DNA of 64,000 nt from positions 79,690-143,689 of the forward strand of contig JAFEBH010000027.1 of NCBI GenBank assembly GCA_018242765.1, written 5' to 3'. Of the stretch, positions 1 through 7,600 are shown in pieces. The number at the start of each line of letters is the position of its first letter. Position 1 is the stretch's first letter. The notes beneath the pieces were generated by a model. It made no database searches. It saw nothing but the letters and a program-made list of their open reading frames with translations, and was not told where the DNA came from. A program made the position numbers and the translations under genes. Origin of the DNA: Nitrospira sp. GTDB lineage: Bacteria > Nitrospirota > Nitrospiria > Nitrospirales > Nitrospiraceae.

Positions 1-1006
1 ACCCACCCAGCAACCGAATTGGATCAAACGTCGGAACAATCCGTCGCAGCACGTCTGCAAGCTTTCCAAATGTCTCCTCCGCGCCTTTGTTCACGTAGGT
101 GATACAGAGATTCCGGTCACAGATGACGAGGTTGGCTTTGGCGTTATTGAGAGTACTGACCATTTCCTGCTGCTTGGCGGCAGCCTGTTCCAGCTTGTCC
201 CCCATGTCGTTGAACGCCCCGGCTAGCATGCCCATTTCGTCTCGAGCCATCACCTCAGACCGCGCCTTGAGATTGCCGCTTGCTATCAGCGCAACGGCAT
301 GGCTCAACGTCTTCAATGGTCGAGTAATACTCACCGAGAGAAGACGCGCGATGAGCACCCCGAGCAGAAGGCAGACCCCGAATACCCCAAGTAAAATAGT
401 CTGAGCTTTGGCGATCGTCTCTTCACCGGTCTGTTTGGAATCAGCTGCGATCCGGGCCACCGTGCTGAGCAATTGGTCCAGCGATTCACCCGCCATATTC
501 ATGGTCGGTCCGGCACCATAGAATGAATTCTGAATAGCCGCCTGCCTGAGACGTTCGGTTTCCTTCGAGTCTCCCGCCTCCATTGAGGATTTCATGCGAT
601 CGATCGTTCGTTTCTCCAGCACGAAATAATCTTCAATACCTTTTTCCACCGTGACAGATTCTGCCTTTTCCTCGTGTGCACCGGATGTCCCCTTGGTATG
701 GCCTTTGTACGCAGTCAGATACTGCCGGACGTCGGTTTCAAGCTTCGGGAGCTCTGCCTGCATTTCCTGAAAGTCGTCCTTGCTTTGCACCCCGATGATT
801 TGAATGACCTGATTTCGGTACCGCAGCAGGGCGGTACTCATTTTCGCCAGCTCGGTGCCGGCGACGGCGTTGTCCTGATACAAGCTTGTGATCGTATCCG
901 ACAATGTCAGGATGGCCCAGCGCGAGACGCCGGCTATGGCCAGCAATCCGGATAAGATAAATGCGAACCCAAGCCCTAGACGAATTCCTACAGACCAATG
1001 TTTCAT
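1..1006 (-). CDS. methyl-accepting chemotaxis protein (3' end outside the window)
   Basis: The N-terminal 335 or so residues of a membrane chemoreceptor; the signalling domain lies beyond base 1. Visible in order: a short basic N-terminus (MKHWSVGIRLG), a first membrane helix (about residues 8-28), a helical periplasmic ligand-binding region of four-helix-bundle type (about 30-190), a second membrane helix (about 195-217), a HAMP linker (RPLKTLSHAVALIASGNLKA) and the start of a PAS domain (ICDRNLCITYVNKGAEETF). By family it would sense a small ligand or redox state and pass the signal to CheA/CheW. The start ATG at 1006 sits directly before the first helix. It lies 40 bases after the cytochrome c gene 1046-1486 and may share its transcript, which would hint at energy or redox taxis. 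That link is inferred from position only. Confidence 0.88.
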   Translation of the reverse strand, partial: MKHWSVGIRLGLGFAFILSGLLAIAGVSRWAILTLSDTITSLYQDNAVAGTELAKMSTALLRYRNQVIQIIGVQSKDDFQEMQAELPKLETDVRQYLTAYKGHTKGTSGAHEEKAESVTVEKGIEDYFVLEKRTIDRMKSSMEAGDSKETERLRQAAIQNSFYGAGPTMNMAGESLDQLLSTVARIAADSKQTGEETIAKAQTILLGVFGVCLLLGVLIARLLSVSITRPLKTLSHAVALIASGNLKARSEVMARDEMGMLAGAFNDMGDKLEQAAAKQQEMVSTLNNAKANLVICDRNLCITYVNKGAEETFGKLADVLRRIVPTFDPIRLLGG

Positions 1007-1045
1007 AATAGATCGGATGTGTGACAGATGTTTAACAATCTCAGT

Positions 1046-1486
1046 TCACTTGAGTGTGCGCACGTAGTGGATGATCGTCCAGGCCTCTTCATCGTTAATA
1101 TCCGACGGAATGAGCGAGACCATGCCGGTTCCGGGGCTGCCGTTCTTGATGACCCAAAACATCTCACCGTCCGTGCGAACTTTCTGCCACTCCGCGTTCA
1201 CAAAACTCCTGGGAGAAGGCTTCAGATTCTTCGCAAGCGGGCCGTCGCCGATCCCTTTCAGCCCGTGACATTTAAAACACGTGCCTTTCGATTCATAGAG
1301 GGCCTTCCCTTTGGCGATCGTATCGGGTGACGACGCCACGGGGTTCGACAGTTTTTGTGCGGCGGCCAAGTCGCCATCCGGCACACGTGGTTTCAGCGGA
1401 TCACGCTCTGCGGCAAGCACCATCCCGCTCCCAATCACTCCGATCGCACAACAGGCCAGCCATCCCCATATCGTACGTGTATTCAT
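1046..1486 (-). CDS. small monohaem c-type cytochrome
   Basis: About 146 residues with an N-terminal export signal (MNTRTIWGWLACCAIGVIG, cleavage probably near AAERDP) and one CXXCH haem-binding motif (CFKCH) followed by GLKGIGDGPLAKNL, as in class I cytochromes c. The distal Met ligand is probably in GSPGTGMVSLIP. It should be an exported periplasmic electron carrier. The start at 1486 is preferred over the more upstream GTG/ATG frame because AAGGAG lies eight bases before this ATG. It follows the haem-motif outer-membrane protein at 1529-2926 by 42 bases and precedes a chemoreceptor, so the three may be one operon. Donor and acceptor cannot be read from the sequence. Confidence 0.85.
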   Translation of the reverse strand: MNTRTIWGWLACCAIGVIGSGMVLAAERDPLKPRVPDGDLAAAQKLSNPVASSPDTIAKGKALYESKGTCFKCHGLKGIGDGPLAKNLKPSPRSFVNAEWQKVRTDGEMFWVIKNGSPGTGMVSLIPSDINDEEAWTIIHYVRTLK

Positions 1487-1528
1487 CCAAATACTCCTTG
1501 ATGAGCGATGCATCCTTTATCTTCTCCC

Positions 1529-2926
1529 TTAGAACGAGAAGTCCATGCCGACAAACCCGACACGCGCGACTTGATCCTCTCCAAACGCGCCGGTCTTTGT
1601 CGTCTTCGTATGCGAGAACTCTCCATGGAAAGACAGCGCGGTGCGCTTGCTCTGATAGAGGTGGTATCGCATCGCAATGGTGTGCGACTCCACATTCCCG
1701 AATTTCTTGTCGAACGTCGGATCTCCTTGGAAATTATTCCTGATCCAGTCGAATCGGTAATAGGCGACGGCCGGGATGACGAAGTTGTAGTCGACCTCCA
1801 CAAATCCTCCGTTCCATCGAGACGCTTGCGCGTTCAGGATTCCCTGCGACCGAAAGAGATTGGCCGAGTCGTTGGCGATCATGTAGGCCCCGAATACATT
1901 CACCTTGGACAACGCGGTTAAACTGAAGTCGACCCCGATCCGCGAAAACGTGCGGCTTTGCTCTCCTGTGCCGTTTTGGTCCACTCCTGCGATTGCGGGA
2001 TTTGCCGCCGTGGGCGCCCGTCCAAACATACCGAATACGCCGATCCGTTGCCCGTCCACGATGCCGTATCCTTTGAATGATTGTGTCGCATGGCCATAAA
2101 ATTGAAGCGCACGCCCGCCGCCAGACCCGCCGACGTTTGTGACATTGGACGACACGACATTCAACGAGTAGCGGAACGTTCCATCGACCAGCTCGATATC
2201 CTTGGTGCCGAACAGTTCCATGCCGGGCTGATTATCCCCCAGCGCAAAATCATTGGCGTTCCCATACTGTGGATTGCCGGATGGATTGGCGGTGATACGA
2301 CTGAACGGAGTTCCCGACCGATAGTGATACATGACAAAGGGCGTGTTGAGGGTGGGACTCCGGTGTTCACTGAAGGGAAGATCCAACTCATACTTCCCGA
2401 CTTTGATGTTCAAGAGGCTGGTCCCCATCACGTTATTCAAGCGAATAAACGCCGCCTCCAGATCTCCGTCGGTCCTGCCGGTGCCGAACCCCGCGCTTCC
2501 CAGACCCGGGGTATAGATGACACCGTAGGACACATCTTTCATAATCGTCCCAAACGCCAGAATATCCAGAATAGTAAACCCAAATCCTCCCGTGGAGGCG
2601 CCGACCGTACTCGTAGCCGGGTTCCCTACGCCGAGATGATTGATCGAACTCGTTTGATACCCAACCGACGTGCGCAGTGAGACCGGCCAATACGCCATAT
2701 GTAGACCGGTCGGCAGGTCATCATCCGAATCCATCTGGTATCCACTGTCACGAAATCGGTTCCCAAAATCGTTCAATTTAGGGAAGCTCGGCACGTGGCA
2801 GGTATTGCAGGACACGTCATATTTTCTCGAAAATGCAGGAATCGCATGCGCATCCGGCACGAAGAATCCCAGATACCCGCTCAGAAGAATGATCAGTCCA
2901 ACTCCAGCGTAGACTCGTCTCATCAT
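1529..2926 (-). CDS. outer-membrane beta-barrel protein with one N-terminal c-type haem motif
   Basis: 465 residues. A signal peptide (MRRVYAGVGLIILLSGYLGF...DAHA) is followed closely by PAFSRKYDVSCNTCHVPSFP, a single CXXCH haem motif near residue 40. The rest is rich in alternating aromatic/polar strands typical of a porin-like barrel and ends in FVGMDFSF, with the terminal Phe common in outer-membrane proteins. Proteins with one haem motif ahead of a barrel occur in several chemolithotrophs; their substrate is unknown and I do not assign one. The start is supported by AAGGGGG seven bases upstream. It is the first gene of a probable operon with the cytochrome c at 1046-1486. A FliA-type small-RNA gene ends about 470 bases upstream, too far to call it a leader with confidence. 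Confidence 0.72.
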   Translation of the reverse strand: MMRRVYAGVGLIILLSGYLGFFVPDAHAIPAFSRKYDVSCNTCHVPSFPKLNDFGNRFRDSGYQMDSDDDLPTGLHMAYWPVSLRTSVGYQTSSINHLGVGNPATSTVGASTGGFGFTILDILAFGTIMKDVSYGVIYTPGLGSAGFGTGRTDGDLEAAFIRLNNVMGTSLLNIKVGKYELDLPFSEHRSPTLNTPFVMYHYRSGTPFSRITANPSGNPQYGNANDFALGDNQPGMELFGTKDIELVDGTFRYSLNVVSSNVTNVGGSGGGRALQFYGHATQSFKGYGIVDGQRIGVFGMFGRAPTAANPAIAGVDQNGTGEQSRTFSRIGVDFSLTALSKVNVFGAYMIANDSANLFRSQGILNAQASRWNGGFVEVDYNFVIPAVAYYRFDWIRNNFQGDPTFDKKFGNVESHTIAMRYHLYQSKRTALSFHGEFSHTKTTKTGAFGEDQVARVGFVGMDFSF

Positions 2927-3393
2927 CGAACGCCCCCTTTTCCTAAGTCAGGCCCGCCCTCATCCAATTGAGAACGGCTTATCTTCTTCAAGAATGCTAT
3001 CGGCCTCTCGATGGTAATTCTTTAGGCTGAAATAATAGTGAGGACGTGAACCGATGCGGAAGGACTCTTCATGACAAGGCACTGCCTTAATATTTACTTG
3101 TGAATATTGATCTTCGCTGACCGAGCGATGTACGAGGAAGGAGCACCAGCACACAAGAGAGCCCCTGCAAGACACTTCATCAAAACCCACAACAATTGGT
3201 GGGGCCTGCCCCTGGTGCCGACGTGAAGCGTTGCGGCTTTACAGCTGCAGTGCCCTGCCTAGGAAGTGAATTTACCCCTCTTCCCCTCTTTGAGCAGGGG
3301 CGAGAGCGGAATCCTGTGAAGCAGGACGAGCCTCACTCGTCATCAAGGAAGAACCGCGCCTAGAACGGCGTGGGAATCTATTCCGTTCGACAG
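2927..3393. other. intergenic stretch, no gene seen
   Basis: The 467 bases between the haem-barrel gene and the small-RNA terminator hold only short open frames without family resemblance or a convincing ribosome binding site. C-rich and G-rich patches around 3276-3302 could fold weakly. I see no promoter matching sigma-28 or sigma-54 for the barrel gene. Confidence 0.4.
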
Positions 3394-3394
3394 A

Positions 3395-3521
3395 CAAAAA
3401 AGGCGCACGCCTGACGTCCTCATCAGAGGACACAGGACTGCGCCTTCAACTGGCAGGTCTTGCTCCTGCACGTTCAGGCGGTGTGAGCCTCCTGCTCAAA
3501 CCGACGGCTCTTGTCTTGTCT
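3395..3521 (-). ncRNA. candidate FliA-dependent small RNA, copy A
   Basis: A transcript of about 127 nt is predicted between a sigma-28 promoter (3528-3554) and an intrinsic terminator (3396-3444). No open frame fits. The RNA contains a hairpin GAGC-AGGAG-GCTC, a second hairpin GCAGG-AGCAAGA-CCTGC, the segment CAGTTGAAGGCGCA, and then the terminator stem. The 41 bases 3439-3479 match 17033-17073 at 35 positions without gaps, and the second copy has the same promoter-core-terminator order and nearly the same length. It matches no riboswitch class I can recall. It could be a trans-acting motility RNA or an attenuating leader. The exposed AGGAG loop is compatible with CsrA binding, which is speculation. 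Confidence 0.6.
3396..3444 (-). terminator. intrinsic terminator of small RNA copy A
   Basis: On the minus strand GGCGCA pairs with TGCGCC and, inside it, GTCCTC pairs with GAGGAC around a TGAT loop. The intervening arms can also pair in part. The stem is followed directly by TTTTTTGTCTG. Confidence 0.75.
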
Positions 3522-3527
3522 GACACC

Positions 3528-3554
3528 TTATCGGTATGGGCGAGGAAATCTTAA
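3528..3554 (-). promoter_or_regulatory. sigma-28 (FliA) promoter for small RNA copy A
   Basis: Minus-strand TTAA, a 15-16 base spacer and ACCGATAA match the flagellar consensus TAAA-N15-GCCGATAA. The predicted start is near 3521. The same signature precedes fliC, flgM and csrA here. Confidence 0.72.
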
Positions 3555-3744
3555 GCGGTGAGAGAGAAGAGGTTTCGAGTTGCAAGTTATCGGACAATAA
3601 CGTGAAGCGTCGTATGTTGAAGAATCGGAGGTCCGAGATACTAAGCGGAAGACGCCTGCCTTCAACTTGAACCTCAGGCTTCCACCCATGACCGTTTCAC
3701 AGTTCAGGTTGTCCGATAACCCGAAACGTCCCCTGAAACCAGGT
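3555..3744. repeat. degenerate palindromic intergenic repeat (GTTGTCCGACAAC family)
   Basis: Contains two degenerate copies of a repeat seen at several places in this window: GTTATCGGACAATAAC near 3590 and TTCAGGTTGTCCGATAACC near 3703, with flanking phrases such as GAAACGT and CTGAAACC. It is short, imperfectly palindromic and non-coding, lying directly downstream of the response-regulator gene on the minus strand. Confidence 0.55.
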
Positions 3745-4503
3745 TCATATGTCCTCGCGAAGCACCTGTTCGATTTTTTCCCGGAGCAATCCCAGATCCT
3801 TGGAGCGGAAGGAGTTTTTTGTCTTCGCGAGCACCTCGACCGTCCCCTCGAGCGCGGCTCGATAGGTCGTGAGTCTGGGGCACTCCATCATTCGGCACAC
3901 ATCGATGGGCGCCTCGGCATGGCCTTGGAATTGGCTCGTCAGCACAGACCGGAGTCTATCGGACAAAACGGCCATCTGGGCAAAGCATTGCGCGAGATAG
4001 GTATCCAGCGACCAAGCCAACTCCGACTCGTTGGTGCCGCTTCCCATCGGCGGGAGATCGTGATTCAAATGCTCCAGTGACGCGACCAATCGTTTCGCCT
4101 CCTCGCGCAGGGCGGCGGTCATCCGCAGCATCGTCGTCTTTTTCACCGCCTCGCCCACCGCCCGACGCAGATCCGGCCAATCTACCGGCTTCAGCAGATA
4201 ATCGGTGAACGAGAGACGTAGAGACTCCACGGCGGTCTGAACCGAGGGATAGCCCGTCACAAGTACGATCGGCAACATCGGAAAGCGGCTGCGGACGTCC
4301 CGGAGAAATTCAAACTGCATGTTCCCCGGCATGCGGATATCGGGAATAAGCACATCGTGCTCCTTCGTCAGCAACCGCCCGGCCTCGTCGGAATCCACCG
4401 CGCAATCGCAGCGATACCCCTCTTGCTCAAACAGTCTGGCTGTCGAACGACGAAACGTCTCTTCATCATCCGCCAAGAGAATTCTCGGTACATCAGTCAA
4501 CAT
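3745..4503 (-). CDS. response regulator without a recognised output domain
   Basis: 252 residues. An N-terminal receiver domain (about 5-120) carries the acidic pocket (LLADDEET), the phosphoacceptor Asp55 in LIPDIRMPG, the conserved Thr in VLVTGYPS and Lys in LLKPVDW. This resembles NtrC-type receivers. The remaining 120 residues contain a helical segment (about 125-200, ELAWSLDTYLAQCFAQM) but no AAA+ domain and no helix-turn-helix, so it probably acts through protein contact or as a phosphate relay. It lies 144 bases downstream of the multi-PAS kinase 4648-10410, which itself lacks a receiver, so the two are the likely sensor-regulator pair. TADDEET-type residues and spacing are normal; the target is unknown. 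Confidence 0.82.
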   Translation of the reverse strand: MLTDVPRILLADDEETFRRSTARLFEQEGYRCDCAVDSDEAGRLLTKEHDVLIPDIRMPGNMQFEFLRDVRSRFPMLPIVLVTGYPSVQTAVESLRLSFTDYLLKPVDWPDLRRAVGEAVKKTTMLRMTAALREEAKRLVASLEHLNHDLPPMGSGTNESELAWSLDTYLAQCFAQMAVLSDRLRSVLTSQFQGHAEAPIDVCRMMECPRLTTYRAALEGTVEVLAKTKNSFRSKDLGLLREKIEQVLREDI

Positions 4504-4647
4504 AGATCATGACCTCCGGTATGATTGTAAAGTTTTGGATTTCGAGTTTCGGGTTCAATGTTTCATGTTCGATTCTTCACGTTTTTCTGGTGCTTCATAT
4601 TCCGAATTTCAGGTTGTCCGACAACACGAAACTTCAAACCTGAAACG
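4504..4647. repeat. degenerate intergenic repeats between kinase and regulator
   Basis: AT-richer DNA made of phrases such as TTTCGGGTTCAATG, TTTCATGTTCG and TTTCAGGTTGTCCGACAAC followed by ACGAAAC. The last is a clear copy of the palindromic repeat also seen near 3703, 10763 and 11403. Confidence 0.55.
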
Positions 4648-7600
4648 TTACACTTTTGCTCCCACCCTATCCCGTGGCAAGCACATGGTGAACGTCGATC
4701 CGCAGTGGACCTGCGTGTCGACCTCAATCGTTCCACCCATCGCCTGCACCAAACTCTGCGAGACGGACAGACCGAGCCCCATCCCCTTCTGATCCCGCCC
4801 GGTCTTCGTCGTATAAAAGGGATCGAAGATGTGCGGCAGATACTCCGGCGCAATACCGCCCCCCTGGTCCCTCACCACCAACCGAACTCCATCGGCCTCT
4901 TCCCGCAGGCTGAGCGTGATCGGACTCCCTTCGGGCGAGCACTCAATGGCATTCGTCAGCAAATTCAGCATGACTTGCATAAGATCCCCTCTCGGCACGC
5001 AGAGCCATCGGGGGGCGGACATCAGATCGACGACGAACTTCAGCCGCCGCTGCTGCAGCAGCGGCGTGAGCAACGCCTCCAGATCCGTCACCAGGATTCG
5101 GACATCCACCATCTCGCCTGAGCGAGTCTCCGGTCGACAGAGTTGGTACATATTCTGGATGATCGAGGCCACACGAGCAATCTCACGATCGATCAGCCCG
5201 ACGAACTCCGCGCTCGGATGGGTCGGATCAATCGCCTGCCGGACGAGCGTAAAGGCGTTTTTGATTCCGGCGATCGGATTGTTGATTTCATGCGCGACAC
5301 CGGCTGCGAGGCGACCCATCGCCGCCAGCTTTTCCGCCTGTGCGCGCTGCGATTCCAGCTTGGCGATCTCGGCGGTCCGTTCGGCGATCTGACATTCGAG
5401 CTCTTCCGTCCGTCGCAGCCGTTCAACCTCAAGATGCTTCCTCTCCGTAATATCGCGGCCTGCCACCAAACGAACTTCCTTTCCCCGATAGTGATAGGGC
5501 CTGACCACGACTTCACCGGGAAAGGTGGTGCCATCCTTGCGGCACGCGATGGCTTCATACGGTCCTCTCACACCATCCCGCATATTGGCGGCGACTCGGT
5601 CGAGAGACTCCTCGGCAATGAGATCCAAGATTGATCGGCCGAGCAGTTCACCCGGTTGATAGCCGAACATCCGTTCCAACCCTGGATTGACCTCAAGCAA
5701 AACCCCCTGATCGTGAATGGCAATGCCGTCGAATGTCGCTTCTGTCAGCAACTTGTATCGCAATTCACTCTCACGGATCGCCTCCTCCGCTTTGGTGCGC
5801 TCAACGATCTCTTTCTGAAGCGACCGATTTGTCAAGGCGAGCTGTTCCGTGCGCTCGGCAACTCGTTGTTCGAGTTCAGCATGCGCGACCCGCAAAGCCT
5901 GCTCGGCATTCCTCTGCTCCGTGATATCAGAAATCGATCCGACCATGCGGATTGGACGACCGGAGGCATCCCACACCGCCTGGCCGCGGTCGCGGAACCA
6001 GCGATACCCACCGTTGTTTATCTTCACTCGCACTTCGACATCGTAGGGTTCGCACATGCCGAGGTGATGACACATGGCTTGGTCTACCCGATCGACATCA
6101 TCCGGATGCACCAGAGCCCTCCACGAGGCATAGGTCGAGACGACCTCGCTTGACTGAAGTCCGAACAGTTCAAAGTGACGGCCGGACCAATGCTGTTCTC
6201 CTGTCAGAATATTCCAATCCCAGATTCCATCGTTTGTCGCGCGAACGGCCAACGTAAACCGCTCCTCACTTTCATAGGCTGCGATTTCCGCCTGTTTGCG
6301 GGCCGTGATGTCTTCCGAAAAAATCACGATCCCGCCGATGGTCCCTTCAGACCTCAGCCACGGACGGATCTCCCAGTGTGACCAATTCGTGCGGCCATCA
6401 AGCCGACCAAAAGGATCCTCCTTGCAACTCTCAACGGCGCCGGCCAAACATCGGCGATGAATGGCTTTCCACCGCTCAGGCACCTCCGGAAAGACCTCAT
6501 AGTGGCTTCGGCCGAGCAGCGGTTGATCACCAAGCTGATAATCCTCTCTCCAGCGCTGGCTGACGGCGAGATACCGCATCTCTTGGTCGAACATCGCCAG
6601 CGCAACCGGGCTGTGCTCGATGAACAGCCGCAAATGCTCCTCCCGCTCGGCCAGCACCGCCTCAATCTTTTTTCGGGCGGAGATGTCTTCGCAGACGATG
6701 AGCGCCACTGGCCCCGTCTCTTCCGTACGCACAATCCGCAAGCGTTCTCGCACCCAGATGATCGTCCCTTCCTTTGTTCTTTTTCTGAACTCCAACGACT
6801 TGATGCTGCCTGCCGCACCGGCGAAGGCCTGGGCCAGTTCCTGAAGAACGAACGCTGTGTCCTCTTCATACACGATGTCGAAAATTCGTCCGCCGATCAG
6901 CTCATCCGAATGATACCCCAACAGCTGAGCTCCGAATCGGTTCACAGACAGAATTGTGCCGCCCGGCGCCACCGTGAAGTACATGGAGGGATTATCATCG
7001 TACAGGGTACGTAGACGTTCCTCGCTTTCGCGCAGGGCTGTTTCCACACGCTTGCGATCAGTGATATCAACGGTTGTCCCAATAATAAGCGTCACCTGAT
7101 TGTCATGATCACGAACGGCATGGCCTCGGACATCGGTCCAGATGACCGTGCCGTCTTTTTTGGTCATGCGCAATTCATACTGGTAGTCGTCGACTTCGCC
7201 CCTCGCGATTCGTTGCCAATGAGTCATGGCAATGGATTGATCGTCCGGATGCACAACGTTGAGCCAGGCATAAGGATCGGCGGACAGCTCGTCGAGGTGA
7301 TACCCGAACATGGCTTTCAGATTCCTGTCTCCGTAGTACGTGCCAGCTCGTACATCCAATTCCCAGACTCCGACTTGTCCCACCGCCGTGGCCCTGGCAT
7401 ACCGTTCCTCATTCACCCGCAAGGTCTGTTCAACGCGTTTCTGTTCGGTGATGTTTCTCACGGTGCCCACCATCCGGATGGGCCGGCCCAGCTCGTCTCG
7501 ATAGACCACACCGTTACCCTCGATCCACTGTATCTCGCCGGTCGGCGGCACGATCCGATGCTCCGTGTGGTAGGGCTTCTGACCGCTGAGTGCCTGCTCG

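Noticed and set aside
1007..1045. Sigma-28 promoter for the receptor at the left edge
   Set aside because: A TAAA and a TCCGATCT are present, but the spacer is 13 bases and the -10 box is poor.
2960..3190. 76-residue frame on the minus strand
   Set aside because: No ribosome binding site, no family resemblance, and the composition looks non-coding.
3395..3521. c-di-GMP-I (GEMM) or cobalamin riboswitch
   Set aside because: The core lacks the GEMM GNRA tetraloop/receptor elements, and the resemblance of AGGAGCAAGACCTGCC to a B12 box is broken by extra bases with no other cobalamin-riboswitch elements.
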